Notes: a model not told the origin generated them from the sequence alone. A stretch of DNA of 64,000 nt from Ensifer aridi (GCF_002078505.1 NZ_LUAV01000016.1:83354-147353); one strand, 5' to 3'. Numbered from the stretch's first letter, positions 1-11,326 are shown. Numbers and translations: made by a program.

Positions 1-1384
1 TTTTCGCTACGTCCGAGGGATAGGGCGAAGAGCGCGAGAAGGCCGGGTTGGTCGTGAAGCCGATCTGGTTGTTGATGATGAAGTGCACGGTGCCGGCAAC
101 GCGATGACCGCGCAGGCCGGACAGGCCGAGAATTTCGGCAACGACGCCCTGGCCGGCAAAGGCTGCATCGCCATGGAGCAGCAGCGGCATGACCTTGACG
201 CGCTCGCGCAGCGGAATGATGTCGCCCTCGAAGACGGTGGCGATCTGGTCCTGCTTGGCGCGCGCCTTGCCCATGACCACCGGGTTGACGATCTCGAGAT
301 GTGACGGATTCGCCGTCAGCGACAGATGCACCTTGTTGCCATCGAACTCGCGGTCGGAAGAGGCGCCGAGGTGGTACTTCACGTCACCCGAGCCTTCTAC
401 GTCGTCAGGCGCATAGGAACCGCCCTTGAACTCGTGGAAGATGGCCCGGTGCGGCTTGGCCATGACCTGCGAGAGCACGTTCAAACGGCCGCGATGCGCC
501 ATGCCGAGGACGATCTCCTTGAGACCGAGCTGTCCGCCGCGCTTGATGATCTGCTCGAGCGCCGGGATCAGCGATTCGCCGCCGTCGAGGCCGAAACGCT
601 TGGTGCCCTTGTACTTGACGTCGATGAACTGCTCGAAGCCCTCCGCTTCGATCAGCTTCTGCAGGATCGCCTTCTTGCCCTCGGGGGTGAATTCGACGCC
701 CTTGTCCGGACCCTCGATCCGCTCCTGGATCCAGGCCTTCTCTTCCGGGTTGGACATGTGCATGAACTCGACGCCCATCGTCGAGCAATAGGTCCGCTCG
801 AGGATCTCGACCATCTCGCGCACGGTCGCGTATTCGAGACCGAGCACGTTGTCGATGAAGATCTTGCGATCGTAATCCTTCTCTTCGAAGCCATAGGTCT
901 TCGGCGAGAGCTCGTCGTAATCCTCGACCGGATCGGCAAGGCCGAGGGGGTCGAGCTTGGCGTGCAGATGGCCGCGCATGCGATAGGCGCGGATCATCAT
1001 GATAGCGCGCACGGAATCGCGGGTCGACTGATGAACCTCGGCCTCGCTGACCGGAACACCAGCGACGGCGGCGGCCTCCTCTGCTTTGGCCTTGACCTTC
1101 TTCTCGATGACCTTTTCAACCGTGCCCCAGTCACCGTCGAGCGCCGAGACCAGTTCGCCATTGGCGGGAATAGGCCAATTGCTCTTCTTCCAGGAGGCGC
1201 CCTTGGCCGCCTTCACCACATCTTCGGGCCTGTCGGCGAGCGCCTTGAAGAAGGACTGCCATTCGGCCGAAACGGAAGACGGATCCGCTTCATAGCGCGC
1301 GTAGAGCTGCTCGATATAGGCGGCATTGGCGCCGTCCAGAAACGATGTGAGCTGGAATTGCTCGTTGGCCTCTTGCCTTGTCAT
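1..1384 (-). CDS. sucA: 2-oxoglutarate dehydrogenase E1 component, partial (3' end beyond the window)
   Basis: Thiamine-diphosphate-dependent E1 subunit that decarboxylates 2-oxoglutarate in the TCA cycle. The reverse strand is open from an ATG at 1384 to the left edge, giving the first ~461 residues of a protein usually near 1000. The start MTRQEANEQFQLTSF is followed by the E1 N-terminal helix that docks on the E2 core, then the conserved stretch GMAHRGRLNVL and, near the edge, HGDAAFAGQG, as in the ThDP-binding half of the family. The catalytic centre and C-terminal domain lie outside. It lies downstream of sucD across a 177-nt gap in which I see no gene. Order mdh-sucC-sucD-sucA is the usual rhizobial TCA operon. 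Identification is secure. Confidence 0.97.
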   Translation of the reverse strand, partial: MTRQEANEQFQLTSFLDGANAAYIEQLYARYEADPSSVSAEWQSFFKALADRPEDVVKAAKGASWKKSNWPIPANGELVSALDGDWGTVEKVIEKKVKAKAEEAAAVAGVPVSEAEVHQSTRDSVRAIMMIRAYRMRGHLHAKLDPLGLADPVEDYDELSPKTYGFEEKDYDRKIFIDNVLGLEYATVREMVEILERTYCSTMGVEFMHMSNPEEKAWIQERIEGPDKGVEFTPEGKKAILQKLIEAEGFEQFIDVKYKGTKRFGLDGGESLIPALEQIIKRGGQLGLKEIVLGMAHRGRLNVLSQVMAKPHRAIFHEFKGGSYAPDDVEGSGDVKYHLGASSDREFDGNKVHLSLTANPSHLEIVNPVVMGKARAKQDQIATVFEGDIIPLRERVKVMPLLLHGDAAFAGQGVVAEILGLSGLRGHRVAGTVHFIINNQIGFTTNPAFSRSSPYPSDVAK

Positions 1385-1561
1385 GGTCTCTTGCGGACGT
1401 GAGTCCGCCTCCTGACTTAAGTTGGGTTGCCGGATTGTCCCGGTCATGTTTGCCTGGCGCCCGGATCAGGGGCCTTCGCCCATCTCGCCCGACCGCATCA
1501 TCATGGTGTCTTTCGTGGCTCCAATGGGGCGACCGTATGCCGCCCCATCGCACTGTTGTGG

Positions 1562-2464
1562 TCAGCCCTTGAGAACTTCGACCAGCGTCTTGCCGAGGCG
1601 GGCCGGAGACGGCGAGACGCGAATGCCGGCGGATTCCATCGCGGCGATCTTGTCTTCCGCGCCGCCCTTGCCACCCGAGATGACGGCGCCGGCATGGCCC
1701 ATGGTGCGACCGGGAGGCGCCGTACGGCCGGCGATGAAGCCGACCATCGGCTTCTTGCGGCCACGCTTGGCCTCGTCCTTCAGGAACTGCGCCGCATCCT
1801 CTTCGGCCGAGCCGCCGATCTCGCCGATCATGATGATCGACTTGGTCTCGTCGTCGGCGAGGAACATCTCGAGCACGTCGATGAACTCGGTGCCCTTGAC
1901 CGGGTCGCCACCGATGCCGACGGCCGTCGTCTGGCCGAGGCCCTCATTCGTGGTCTGGAACACAGCCTCGTAGGTGAGCGTGCCGGAGCGCGACAGAACG
2001 CCGACCGAACCCTTGCGGAAGATGTTGCCGGGCATGATGCCGATCTTGCATTCGTCCGGCGTCAGCACGCCTGGGCAGTTCGGGCCGATGAGGCGCGAGG
2101 ACGACTTTTCGAGCCGCGCCTTGACCTTGACCATGTCGGCGACCGGAATGCCTTCGGTGATGCAGACGATGAGCGGGATTTCCGCATCGACCGCCTCGAT
2201 GATCGCCGCGGCCGCGCCGGCCGGCGGAACATAGATCACGGACGCGTTGGCACCCGTGGCGTCACGGCCTTCGGCAACCGTCGCGAAGATCGGCAGTTGT
2301 TCGCCCTTGGCGCCAGTCCAGGTCTCCCCACCCTTCTTCGGGTGGATGCCGCCGACCATCTTGGTGCCATTGTAGGCAAGCGCCTGTTCGGTGTGAAATG
2401 TGCCCGTCTTGCCGGTGAGACCTTGGACGAGGACCTTGGTGTCTTTGTTGATCAGGATGGACAT
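1562..2464 (-). CDS. sucD: Succinyl-CoA synthetase alpha subunit
   Basis: 300 residues, the normal length. With SucC it interconverts succinyl-CoA and succinate with substrate-level phosphorylation of ADP or GDP. The N-terminal CoA-binding Rossmann domain begins [21 protein letters not shown]. The C-terminal half carries the motif [12 protein letters not shown] at about residues 246-257, whose His is the phosphorylated catalytic residue of the family. It starts 6 nt after the sucC stop, so the two subunits are translationally close. It is transcribed mdh-sucC-sucD-sucA on the reverse strand. Confidence 0.98.
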   Translation of the reverse strand: MSILINKDTKVLVQGLTGKTGTFHTEQALAYNGTKMVGGIHPKKGGETWTGAKGEQLPIFATVAEGRDATGANASVIYVPPAGAAAAIIEAVDAEIPLIVCITEGIPVADMVKVKARLEKSSSRLIGPNCPGVLTPDECKIGIMPGNIFRKGSVGVLSRSGTLTYEAVFQTTNEGLGQTTAVGIGGDPVKGTEFIDVLEMFLADDETKSIIMIGEIGGSAEEDAAQFLKDEAKRGRKKPMVGFIAGRTAPPGRTMGHAGAVISGGKGGAEDKIAAMESAGIRVSPSPARLGKTLVEVLKG

Positions 2465-2470
2465 GAAACC

Positions 2471-3667
2471 TCAGGCTCCCTTCACGGCTGCAACGATCTT
2501 CTGGGCGGCATCGTCCAGATCATCGGCGGAGATGACGTTGAGGCCCGATTCATTGATGATCTTCTTGCCGAGCTCGACATTCGTGCCTTCGAGGCGCACG
2601 ACGAGCGGCACCTTGAGGCCAACTTCCTTGACAGCAGCCAGAACGCCTTCGGCGATGACGTCACACTTCATGATGCCGCCGAAGATGTTGACCAGGATGC
2701 CCTTCACCGCCGGATCTGCGGTGATGATCTTGAAGGCGTGCGTGACCTTTTCCTTCGAAGCACCGCCGCCGACATCGAGGAAGTTCGCGGGCTCGGCGCC
2801 GTAGAGCTTGATGATATCCATCGTCGCCATGGCGAGACCGGCGCCGTTGACCATGCAGCCGATATTGCCGTCGAGAGCGACATAGGCGAGGTCGTGCTTG
2901 GAGGCTTCGATTTCCTTCTCGTCCTCTTCCGTCGTGTCGCGCAGCGCGACGACATCTTCATGACGGAAGAGCGCATTGCCGTCGAAGGAGACCTTGGCGT
3001 CCAGGACGCGCATCCGGCCGTTCTTCATGACTATCAGCGGATTGACCTCGAGCAGGCTCATGTCCTTTTCGACAAAGGCCTTGTAGAGGATCGGGAAGAG
3101 CTTTTCGGCGTCTGCGCGCGCTTCGCCTTCGAGCTTCAGCGCGTCGGTCAGCGTCTTCAGATCGTCAGCGGTCACACCCTTGTCCGGGTCGATCGCAACG
3201 GTGACGATCTTTTCCGGCGTGTGCTCGGCAACCGCCTCGATGTCCATGCCGCCCTCGGTCGAGACGACGAAAGCGACCCGGCCGACGGAGCGGTCGACGA
3301 GGATCGAGAGGTAGAGCTCGCGCTCGATGTCGGCCCCGTCCTCGATATAGAGACGGTTGACCTGCTTGCCGGCCGGGCCGGTCTGCTTGGTCACGAGCGT
3401 GTTGCCGAGCATTTCCTTGGCGTTGGCGACGACCTCCTCGACGGACTTCGCCAGGCGAACGCCGCCCTTTGCATCGGGGCCGAGTTCCTTGAACTTGCCC
3501 TTGCCGCGACCGCCGGCATGGATCTGGCTCTTCACGACGTAAAGCGGTCCCGGCAGCTTTTTCGCGGCCGCCTCGGCCTCGTCGGCAGAGAAGATCGCGA
3601 CACCTTCCGCGACCGGCGCGCCATAGCTCTTCAAGAGAGCCTTGGCCTGGTATTCATGGATGTTCAT
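2471..3667 (-). CDS. sucC: Succinyl-CoA synthetase beta subunit (ADP-forming type)
   Basis: 398 residues, the standard length. It supplies the ATP-grasp nucleotide site and, with SucD, the succinyl-CoA synthetase active site. The start [19 protein letters not shown] is diagnostic of the family. [17 protein letters not shown] is the ATP-grasp glycine-rich loop, and [17 protein letters not shown] near residue 320 is the C-terminal subunit-contact region. It sits between mdh (33 nt upstream) and sucD (6 nt downstream). A very long open frame on the opposite strand across sucC and sucD is a GC-rich shadow, not a gene. Confidence 0.98.
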   Translation of the reverse strand: MNIHEYQAKALLKSYGAPVAEGVAIFSADEAEAAAKKLPGPLYVVKSQIHAGGRGKGKFKELGPDAKGGVRLAKSVEEVVANAKEMLGNTLVTKQTGPAGKQVNRLYIEDGADIERELYLSILVDRSVGRVAFVVSTEGGMDIEAVAEHTPEKIVTVAIDPDKGVTADDLKTLTDALKLEGEARADAEKLFPILYKAFVEKDMSLLEVNPLIVMKNGRMRVLDAKVSFDGNALFRHEDVVALRDTTEEDEKEIEASKHDLAYVALDGNIGCMVNGAGLAMATMDIIKLYGAEPANFLDVGGGASKEKVTHAFKIITADPAVKGILVNIFGGIMKCDVIAEGVLAAVKEVGLKVPLVVRLEGTNVELGKKIINESGLNVISADDLDDAAQKIVAAVKGA

Positions 3668-3700
3668 GGGTTCTTTCCTGTCTGATAGGCCGGATGGCGG

Positions 3701-4738
<1,038 letters not shown>

Positions 4739-4802
4739 TTAAACGGCAAAAGGTAAAATATCAATCCATACTTTTGAGCAAAGCAATTTCAATCGGTTAG
4801 AT

Positions 4803-4830
4803 CAAAAAGTTCTTACGTAAGCGTAAGAAT
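4803..4830 (-). terminator. Hairpin terminator downstream of zapE
   Basis: An 8-bp perfect inverted repeat (TTCTTACG at 4810-4817, CGTAAGAA at 4822-4829, loop TAAG). On the reverse strand it is followed directly by CTTTTTG. It begins 17 nt after the zapE stop and separates zapE from mdh. Confidence 0.6.
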
Positions 4831-4846
4831 ATCCGTCACGATTGTG

Positions 4847-6001
4847 TCACTGAACGCCGGAATCTACCGGATGTGCGGCGATATATTCCTCGCTCTGCAT
4901 CTCGATCAGACGCGAAACCGTCCGATCGAATTCGAAGCCTTCCGTGCCTTTCTTGGCAGTGAGCAGATGCTGCGGCTCGGCGACGGCGGAGGCGAAAAGA
5001 CGCGCGCCCTGATCGTAAAGAGCGTCGACGAGAATGATGAATCGCTTCGTCTCATTGCGCAGATGCGGTCCGAGATGCGGCACGTGATCGATGAAGATCG
5101 TGCTGTAATGCGTCAGGAGTGCGAGGTAGTCGGCGGCGCCGAGCGGCGCGGCGCAGAGATCGGCGAATGTGAAGCGGGCACTTCGGCCGGCGGCCGCCGG
5201 TATGCGGATCATGCGGCCCTTGCGCCCGATCTCGGCGGAGGCGACCGGCGCTCCGCCCGTCTCCTGGTACCAGGCTCGGTCCATGGCGGCTTCGGTCTCC
5301 GGCCCGAGCGGTGACAGCCATACGGGCGTTCCGTCAGTCTTCTGAAGGCGATAGTCCGTATCCGTATCGAGCGAGATTATTTCCGCGTTCGCCTTTAGGA
5401 GATCGATGAAGGGCAGAAAAAGGCCGCGATTGAGACCATCGCGGTAGAGATTGTCCGGCTCGACATTGGAGGTCGCGACGAGCACGCAGCCCTTGGCGAA
5501 CAGCTCGCCGAAGAGCCGCGCCAGGATCATCGCATCGGCGATATCGGTGACGGTGAACTCGTCGAAACATAAAAGCCGCGCCTCACCGAAAAGCTCGGAG
5601 GCGACCGGCGGGATGGGGTCCGCCTGCTTCGTCTCGCCGTTCTTGAGCTTCTGCCGGTGCTTGTAAATGCGCTCGTGCACGTCGGCCATGAATTCGTGGA
5701 AATGGGCGCGCCGCTTGCGCTGAATAGGCACAGCGTCGAAGAACATGTCCATCAGCATGGTCTTGCCGCGGCCGACGCCACCGTGGATATAGAGGCCCTT
5801 GACCGGCGCGTGATCCTTTTTGCGCGCGGCGAAAAGCCAGCCGAGCGCGTTGGCCTTGCGCGACGGGCGGCTGGCGAGCAGTTCCGCCGTCAGATTATCG
5901 AGCCTGCGCGCGATTGCAAATTGCGCCGGGTCGCGCTGTCGCTCTCCGGCGGTAACGAGCGCTTCGAGTTTGTGGTGAATGCTGTCGTCGGGGTTGAGCA
6001 C
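4847..6001 (-). CDS. zapE: Cell division / AFG1-like ATPase ZapE
   Basis: 384 residues, close to the family length. ZapE/AFG1 proteins are P-loop ATPases. Bacterial ZapE acts at the division ring under stress, and the mitochondrial relative Afg1/LACE1 is linked to turnover of respiratory subunits. The Walker A motif GGVGRGKTMLMDMFF lies near residues 79-93. The conserved HFHEFM stretch and the Walker B-like LLCFDEFTVTDIADAMIL follow. A sensor region LVATSNVEPDNLY lies near the middle. It sits directly upstream of the TCA operon, a conserved arrangement in rhizobia, and ends at its own terminator. Confidence 0.93.
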   Translation of the reverse strand: MLNPDDSIHHKLEALVTAGERQRDPAQFAIARRLDNLTAELLASRPSRKANALGWLFAARKKDHAPVKGLYIHGGVGRGKTMLMDMFFDAVPIQRKRRAHFHEFMADVHERIYKHRQKLKNGETKQADPIPPVASELFGEARLLCFDEFTVTDIADAMILARLFGELFAKGCVLVATSNVEPDNLYRDGLNRGLFLPFIDLLKANAEIISLDTDTDYRLQKTDGTPVWLSPLGPETEAAMDRAWYQETGGAPVASAEIGRKGRMIRIPAAAGRSARFTFADLCAAPLGAADYLALLTHYSTIFIDHVPHLGPHLRNETKRFIILVDALYDQGARLFASAVAEPQHLLTAKKGTEGFEFDRTVSRLIEMQSEEYIAAHPVDSGVQ

Positions 6002-6119
6002 GATGCGTCCGGGTGTGCCAGGAGGCTTGTTCTGAAGGTGAGACGCAGGCTGCAGGCGGGAGCCCCACCGCGGCTACAGGCCGTTTGAAGGTCCGGCGCG
6101 AAGCCGGACCCGAATTCGC

Positions 6120-6665
6120 TCAGCGGCTGAGGCTGACCGGCTGACCGCCATTGGTGGAGCCGTCGAAGCGCGCATCCGCCGTCTTGTAGAGACGAGCGAT
6201 CGGATTGCCGCTGCGGTCCTTGAGCACGACCTGCTTTCCGGTCACCTCCCAGGAACCCATGGTCGTCAGCTCGCCGGCGCAACCACGGGTGCCGCCGCGC
6301 GAACCGCTGCCGAGATTGGTGAGCGTCAGGAACATGTCGCAGGAGCTGCCGGCGCTCGATACACGCCAGTTGCCGACCATCGATTCCTTCGTCACGTCGA
6401 GCGCATTGGTCGCCGCTGCGACCTCCGTACCCGCCGGCGCACCGCCGGGCGTTACCGCGCCCGCAGTCGGCGCCGCCGGAAACTGCGATGCACCGGCCGT
6501 CGGAGCCGGAAGCTGACCCGAGGAAACCGAGGGTACGGGCTGCGCCTGTAGGGGGGCGGGGCCGGGAGAAACATCCCGGGAACCGAAACCACCGAAGGAC
6601 GTCCGCTGGCATCCGGTCAGCGCAAGTACAATCGCCAACCCGGCCGCCGCATGTAAAACCCGCAT
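6120..6665 (-). CDS. Outer-membrane lipoprotein, Inh/Omp19-type protease inhibitor family
   Basis: 181 residues. The N-terminus has a lipoprotein signal with lipobox LTGC and lipidated Cys19. A Pro/Ala/Gly-rich linker (about 25-85) precedes a C-terminal beta-barrel-like domain with GNWRVSSAG, a [11 protein letters not shown] segment, a Cys pair and a final [11 protein letters not shown]. This layout matches the AprI/Inh metalloprotease-inhibitor family, of which Brucella Omp19 is the best-known rhizobiales member. The predicted location is the outer membrane. It is probably monocistronic. Family membership is reasonably sure; the target protease is unknown. Confidence 0.8.
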   Translation of the reverse strand: MRVLHAAAGLAIVLALTGCQRTSFGGFGSRDVSPGPAPLQAQPVPSVSSGQLPAPTAGASQFPAAPTAGAVTPGGAPAGTEVAAATNALDVTKESMVGNWRVSSAGSSCDMFLTLTNLGSGSRGGTRGCAGELTTMGSWEVTGKQVVLKDRSGNPIARLYKTADARFDGSTNGGQPVSLSR

Positions 6666-6862
6666 ATCTTCACCCCCGAGATTGTCCGCGAACCATGATG
6701 CAACGCGATAATAAAGGCCGAATTACAGCAAATCCACCTTTCAAATCAAGGCGAGCCATTTCACTCTCGTCGGTTATGCGATTGAAGATGCCAACCCGAC
6801 ACGGGCTCGCGGGCCCTCGCGCGAAGGCCATCCGGCATCGTTGCGGCGGCCTGCCGCGGCGT

Positions 6863-7933
6863 TCAGAGCGCGGCGCCGCTCTGCCGGTCGAAGACGTAGA
6901 CCTGGCTGCGGTCCATCGCCGCCTTGAACAGGGTTCCGTGCCGGGCCGGGTGATCGCCGTCGACGACGGCCGTGATCTGTTCCCCGGCGAATTCGAAGAG
7001 GACATGCGTCTGGGCGCCGGTCGGCTCGACGAGCAATGTCCGGCCGACAATAGCGTTGCCCTTATCGCCGGCGACGAAATGTTCCGGCCGCAGCCCGATG
7101 CGAACCGCCTGCCCGAGCCGCACCTTGCGTTCCGGCGCGATGCGGATCGCCGATCCGTCCCGGAGGCGCACCGCCGGCTCGCCGTCTGCGGCCTCGACCG
7201 TCCCGTCGAGCACATTCATGGCCGGCGAACCGATGAAGCCCGCGACGAAGAGGTTGGCGGGCGTGCGGTAGAGCTCCAGCGGCGTGCCCACCTGCTCGAC
7301 ACGGCCGCCGTTCAGCACGACGATGCGGTCAGCAAGCGTCATCGCCTCGATCTGGTCGTGGGTAACGTAAATCGAGGTGGTGGCGACCTTCTGGTGCAAG
7401 GCCTTGATCTCGGTCCGCATCTGGACCCGGAGCTTGGCATCGAGATTGGACAAAGGTTCGTCGAACAGGAAGACGGCCGGATCGCGGACGATCGCCCGGC
7501 CCATGGCGACGCGCTGGCGCTGGCCGCCGGAAAGCTGGCTCGGCTTGCGGTCGAGAAGCTCCGTCAACGCCAGCATGCGCGCCGCCTCGCCCACCCGTTT
7601 GTCGATTTCCGACTTGGGAAGTCCGGAGAGCTTGAGGTTGAAGCCCATATTCTCGGCCACCGTCATATGCGGATAGAGGGCGTAGGACTGGAAGACCATC
7701 GCGATGTTGCGTTCGCGCGGCGTCAGCGGATTGACGACCTTGCCGCCGATCAGCACCTCGCCGTCGGTGATATCCTCCAGTCCGGCGATCATGCGCAAGA
7801 GTGTGGACTTGCCGCAGCCGGAGGGACCGACGAGGGCGATGAACTCGCCCTCCCCGATCGAAAGCGACACGCCGTGGATCACCTCGAGCACACCGTAGCT
7901 CTTGCGGATGTCCCTGAGTTCGACCGATGCCAT
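6863..7933 (-). CDS. Sugar ABC transporter ATP-binding protein (UgpC/MalK type)
   Basis: 356 residues. ATPase of a CUT1 carbohydrate importer. Walker [11 protein letters not shown]-loop [17 protein letters not shown] signature [16 protein letters not shown] and Walker [17 protein letters not shown] are all visible. A C-terminal TOBE/OB regulatory domain of about 120 residues follows (IGLRPEHF). The reading frame is open 62 codons upstream, but [14 protein letters not shown] at 7933 is the family start and lies 26 nt after the permease gene. It is the last gene of the transporter operon. Confidence 0.95.
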   Translation of the reverse strand: MASVELRDIRKSYGVLEVIHGVSLSIGEGEFIALVGPSGCGKSTLLRMIAGLEDITDGEVLIGGKVVNPLTPRERNIAMVFQSYALYPHMTVAENMGFNLKLSGLPKSEIDKRVGEAARMLALTELLDRKPSQLSGGQRQRVAMGRAIVRDPAVFLFDEPLSNLDAKLRVQMRTEIKALHQKVATTSIYVTHDQIEAMTLADRIVVLNGGRVEQVGTPLELYRTPANLFVAGFIGSPAMNVLDGTVEAADGEPAVRLRDGSAIRIAPERKVRLGQAVRIGLRPEHFVAGDKGNAIVGRTLLVEPTGAQTHVLFEFAGEQITAVVDGDHPARHGTLFKAAMDRSQVYVFDRQSGAAL

Positions 7934-7959
7934 GATGCTTGCTCCTTGAAACGAGGGGC

Positions 7960-8808
7960 TCAGGATTTCACTGCGCCGGCCGTGAGGCCCGCGATGATGT
8001 GCTTCTGGGCGAGAAAGAAGACGATGACCGTCGGCAGGATCGTCAGCGTGATGAAGGCGAGCACGAGCTGCCAATCGGTGCCGAACTCCCCGCGGTAGAC
8101 CATGATGCCGAGCGGCCACGGATATTTCTCCTCCGTGTTCAGCATGATCAGCGGCAGGATGTAGCTGTTCCAGCTATGCACGAAGGTGATGATGCCGACG
8201 GTCGAGACGATCGGGCGCGAAAGCGGCATGGAGATGTGCCAGAAGAAACGGATGTAGCCGCAGCCGTCGACGAAAGCAGCCTGGAAGAGTTCTTCCGGCA
8301 GGTTCCGGAAATAGTTGCGGAAGAGCAGGATGCTCATGCCGAGGCCGAAGGCGACCTGAGGCAGGATGACGCCCCAATAGGTGTCGAGCAGGCCGAGATC
8401 GCGGATGCGGATGAAAAGCGGCAGGATCGCGGTTGCCGCGGGGAACATGAGCCCGATCAGGAAGTAGTTCAGCAACTGGTTCGCGCCGAAGAATTTCACA
8501 TGGGCGAAGGTGAAGGCGGCCATCGCCGAGACGATGACCGTCAGCACCACCGTGACGGTCGCGATGAACAGCGAGTTGAGCATCTGCCGCCAGTAGCGGT
8601 CACCGAAAAGAATATCGAGATAGTTCGACCACAGCCATTCGGAGGGCAGGCCGAAAGGGTTGACGCGCAGGTCGCCGAGCGACTTGAAGCCGCCGAGCGC
8701 GGTCGTCACCAAGGGTAAGAGAACGAGCATCGCCACCAGCGACAGCGACACGTAGAGGTAAAGGCGGGTGCCCGTGATCATGCGAACGGAAGAGGTCGTG
8801 TCAGTCAT
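7960..8808 (-). CDS. Sugar ABC transporter permease (MalG/UgpE type)
   Basis: 282 residues with about six hydrophobic segments. The first is [22 protein letters not shown]. The EAA cytoplasmic loop that contacts the ATPase is seen as [21 protein letters not shown]. It is the second inner-membrane half of the CUT1 importer. The start [18 protein letters not shown] at 8808 overlaps the stop of the upstream permease by 8 nt, which indicates translational coupling and decides against the longer open frame. Confidence 0.93.
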   Translation of the reverse strand: MTDTTSSVRMITGTRLYLYVSLSLVAMLVLLPLVTTALGGFKSLGDLRVNPFGLPSEWLWSNYLDILFGDRYWRQMLNSLFIATVTVVLTVIVSAMAAFTFAHVKFFGANQLLNYFLIGLMFPAATAILPLFIRIRDLGLLDTYWGVILPQVAFGLGMSILLFRNYFRNLPEELFQAAFVDGCGYIRFFWHISMPLSRPIVSTVGIITFVHSWNSYILPLIMLNTEEKYPWPLGIMVYRGEFGTDWQLVLAFITLTILPTVIVFFLAQKHIIAGLTAGAVKS

Positions 8809-9739
8809 GGCGCATGAAGATCCGTTTGTAGCCGAAGGCGAGCGTGACGCAGATGACGAAGAGAACGACGCCGACCGCGCTTCCGAGCCCCACCTGCATG
8901 CGGGTGACACCGTAGGTGTAGAGGAAGGTCACCATCGTCTGCGTCGAGTTCGACGGCCCGCCGCCGGTGAGCGGCATGACGAGGTCGAAGAGCTGCAGCG
9001 AGCCGATGACGGCGAAGAAAATCGACAACCTGACGGTCGAGCCGAGCAGCGGCAGCGTCACATAGCGGAATTTTTGCCAGCCGGTCGCGCCGTCGATCTC
9101 GGCGGCTTCGAGCACGCTCCTGTCCACCGCCTGCAGGCCGGCGATGAACAGCATCATGTGGAAGCCGAAATACTTCCAGATGATGACCGCGAGCACCGCA
9201 TATATGGCAAGGCCGCGATCGGCGAGCACATAGGGCGTTGCAACGCCGAAGAAGCCGGCGACCGCGGCGACGAGTCCGTAGTCGCCGTCATAGACGAAAC
9301 GCCAGATGAGACCTGCCGCAACGTCCGCCAGAACATAGGGCAGAAAGAAGATCAGCCGGAAGGCGACGACGCCGGCGATCCGGTGCGCGAGCATCATCGC
9401 AAGCCAGAGCGCCAGCGGAATCTGCAGAAGCACCGAGACGAGAATGATGATGCCGTTATTGATCAGCGCCTGCGAGAAGGCGGCGTTGTTGAACAGCACC
9501 TCGAAATTGCGCAAGCCCACGAATTGCTGCGGCGTGCCATAGCCGTTCCAGCGATAGAGGCTGTACCACGCCGCCTCTCCCATCGGCAGGATGACGAAGA
9601 CCGTGAAGAGCAGCAGGGCCGGCGGCAGGAAAAGGATGAGCACCGGCAGCCGCCCGCGGACGGTCGGGCTCTTGTAGCGCACTTTCTTGCCGCTCGCCGT
9701 GGCCGGCACCGCGGTCATCGTCGCAGTCATGTCGGTCAT
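8801..9739 (-). CDS. Sugar ABC transporter permease (MalF/UgpA type)
   Basis: About 312 residues, six predicted membrane segments. The first is LPVLILFLPPALLLFTVFVIL and the EAA loop is EAAEIDGATGWQKFRYVTLPLL. Partner of the following permease in a CUT1 importer. A GAGGA element lies just before ATGATG; I choose the second ATG (9739), five bases downstream of the GAGG, though the first (9742) is possible. Between it and the binding-protein gene lies a strong stem-loop (9771-9809). Confidence 0.92.
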   Translation of the reverse strand: MTDMTATMTAVPATASGKKVRYKSPTVRGRLPVLILFLPPALLLFTVFVILPMGEAAWYSLYRWNGYGTPQQFVGLRNFEVLFNNAAFSQALINNGIIILVSVLLQIPLALWLAMMLAHRIAGVVAFRLIFFLPYVLADVAAGLIWRFVYDGDYGLVAAVAGFFGVATPYVLADRGLAIYAVLAVIIWKYFGFHMMLFIAGLQAVDRSVLEAAEIDGATGWQKFRYVTLPLLGSTVRLSIFFAVIGSLQLFDLVMPLTGGGPSNSTQTMVTFLYTYGVTRMQVGLGSAVGVVLFVICVTLAFGYKRIFMRHD

Positions 9740-9770
9740 CATATCCTCGCTGAGTACGTTCCGAATGGTC

Positions 9771-9809
9771 GAGAACAGGGGCGACGGATTTCCCGTCGCC
9801 CCTGTTCTC
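9771..9809 (-). promoter_or_regulatory. 17-bp perfect stem-loop between binding-protein and permease genes
   Basis: Arms at 9771-9787 and 9793-9809 pair perfectly (GAGAACAGGGGCGACGG and its complement) around a 5-nt loop. It begins 4 nt after the binding-protein stop on the transcribed strand. No U-tract follows. Such hairpins behind the first gene of binding-protein operons commonly protect upstream mRNA or attenuate transcription, so that the binding protein outnumbers the permeases. That role is inferred here. Confidence 0.75.
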
Positions 9810-9813
9810 GCGC

Positions 9814-11121
9814 TCATTCGAGTTCGCGTGCGTCCTGGATCATCCGGGCTCCCTCTTCGGCGGACATCTGACCGGAAACGATCTCGACGGCAGCGTCGTT
9901 CACGACGCGGCCGACTGAAGGGCCGAGATCCTGATCAAAATAGTTCTGGTGCCAGGTCGAGGCTGCAAGCTGGTCGGCCGCCGCTCGCAGCAGCGGATTG
10001 GTGACGCCGTCCTCTGCACCGACCGCCACCGGAAGAAGCATGCCGATGCTTGCCATCAGCCGTTCGTTTTCGGCATTCGTCAGATAGCGCACGAAATCGA
10101 GGGCTTCCGGCGGAGCGTTCTTCGTCACCGCCCAGCCGTTGAGGCCTCCCAGCGTATCGGTGGCGTTGCCCGCTCCTCCCTCGACGACCGGGAAAGGAAA
10201 GCGGCCGATGTTCTCCGGTGCAAGACCCTTGCCGTCGCCGGAATTGGCGCGCTGGGTGGCCTCCGTATGCTCGAAGCTCAGGATCATCGCCGCCTTGCCG
10301 TCGCCGAAGAGGCCAAGCGTCTGCGGCCAAGTCGCGCCGAGATAGCCGCCCTGGAACGGTTCGAGCGTGCCGAGCTCAGCGAGCTGCTCGCCGGCCTTGA
10401 TGATCGCCGGGTGCAGGAAGCCCTCGCCCTCGTTGTTTTTGGCATCCTCGAAGACCTGCTGACCGCCATTGCGCATGACGAGATAGCTCCAGTAGAAATG
10501 CAGCGGCCACTTGTCGCCGCCACCGCCGGCGATCGGCGCGATTCCGGCGTCCTTCAGCGTCTTCACCGCCTTGAGGAAATCGTCCCAGGTCTTGATGTCC
10601 TCGGCCTTGACGCCGGCCTTCTGAAAGAGCGCCTTGTTGTAGAAGAAGCTGATCGTTCCCATTTTGAAGGGAACCGCATAAATTCGGTCGTTGAAGGTGA
10701 GACCTTTGACCGCGGCGGGATTGTAGCTCTTCTCCCAGGCTGCGCCGTCGGCACGCATCGCCTCCGTCAGGTCCATCAGCGCGCCGGTCTCGGATTGCTG
10801 CTTCAGCACGCCGCCGCCCCAGCTATAGAAGAAATGCGGAGCGTCATCGGATTGTAGAAGGGTCGGCAGTTTCGCTTTGAAGGCCTCGTTTTCCAGGAAT
10901 TGGAGCTGAATATCGACGCCCGGATGTTCGGATTCATACTTTGCGGCGATGTCCTCCCACATCTTCAAATGGGCAGGCACCGTCTCGAGGTGGAGCCATT
11001 TGACCACCGTGTCGGCGAATGCCTGGCTCGTGCCGAAGAGAAGCGCCATGCCGCCTGCGGCGGCAAGCGCGGACAGTCTGGCGGCGCGAAGGGGCGCCAA
11101 CCCGCGTTCAAGCATCATCAT
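9814..11121 (-). CDS. Sugar ABC transporter substrate-binding protein (CUT1 family)
   Basis: 435 residues. Periplasmic solute-binding protein of the importer. The N-terminus MMMLERGLAPLRAARLSALA leads to a hydrophobic core and a signal-peptidase site near SQAFA-DTV. The mature protein starts VVKWLHLETVPAHLKMWE. The family segment DDAPHFFYSWGGGVL and the Trp-rich lobe MNGGQQVF/WPLHFYWSYL are typical of type 1 extracellular solute-binding domains. It is the first gene of the operon, preceded by a good promoter at 11175-11203 and divergent from the ROK regulator. The substrate cannot be read from sequence; a disaccharide or sugar derivative fits the neighbouring dehydrogenase and ThuA-like genes. 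Confidence 0.93.
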   Translation of the reverse strand: MMMLERGLAPLRAARLSALAAAGGMALLFGTSQAFADTVVKWLHLETVPAHLKMWEDIAAKYESEHPGVDIQLQFLENEAFKAKLPTLLQSDDAPHFFYSWGGGVLKQQSETGALMDLTEAMRADGAAWEKSYNPAAVKGLTFNDRIYAVPFKMGTISFFYNKALFQKAGVKAEDIKTWDDFLKAVKTLKDAGIAPIAGGGGDKWPLHFYWSYLVMRNGGQQVFEDAKNNEGEGFLHPAIIKAGEQLAELGTLEPFQGGYLGATWPQTLGLFGDGKAAMILSFEHTEATQRANSGDGKGLAPENIGRFPFPVVEGGAGNATDTLGGLNGWAVTKNAPPEALDFVRYLTNAENERLMASIGMLLPVAVGAEDGVTNPLLRAAADQLAASTWHQNYFDQDLGPSVGRVVNDAAVEIVSGQMSAEEGARMIQDARELE

Positions 11122-11174
11122 CTATCTCCTCCCAGGGGCAAAACGTCCTCACCAATTTTTCCCCAACACGGATT

Positions 11175-11203
11175 AATTCAGATGAGATGCCAGCAAATGT
11201 CAA
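11175..11203 (-). promoter_or_regulatory. Sigma-70-type promoter of the ABC transporter operon
   Basis: On the reverse strand TTGACA (11203-11198) is followed after 17 nt by TGAATT (11180-11175), about 55 nt upstream of the binding-protein ATG. The position and the perfect -35 box make it the likely operon promoter. Confidence 0.6.
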
Positions 11204-11232
11204 CAGGCGCCGCATTTTTTCCGGCATTCCGC

Positions 11233-11284
11233 TTGACAGAGCGCGCGAATTGCCCGTTATTTAATTCGTATTCCGGCCAAATAA
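11233..11284 (+). promoter_or_regulatory. Promoter and candidate ROK operator upstream of the regulator
   Basis: TTGACA at 11233-11238 and, 18 nt on, TTATTT at 11257-11262. The latter forms an inverted repeat with AAATAA at 11279-11284. The TTATTT(N16)AAATAA arrangement resembles the AT-rich dyads bound by ROK repressors such as Mlc/NagC. It overlaps the likely -10 region, as expected for autoregulation. Binding is inferred. Confidence 0.45.
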
Positions 11285-11326
11285 TCAGATCCAGTCAGCC
11301 ATAAACACGCGAGCATCCTCCCCACC

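Noticed and set aside
326..1402. Long plus-strand open frame across sucA
   Set aside because: Antisense shadow of sucA in high-GC DNA; the protein is rich in His/Leu/Asp repeats without any family resemblance.
1427..3685. 752-codon plus-strand frame across sucD and sucC
   Set aside because: Exact antisense of two well-identified genes; low-complexity composition.
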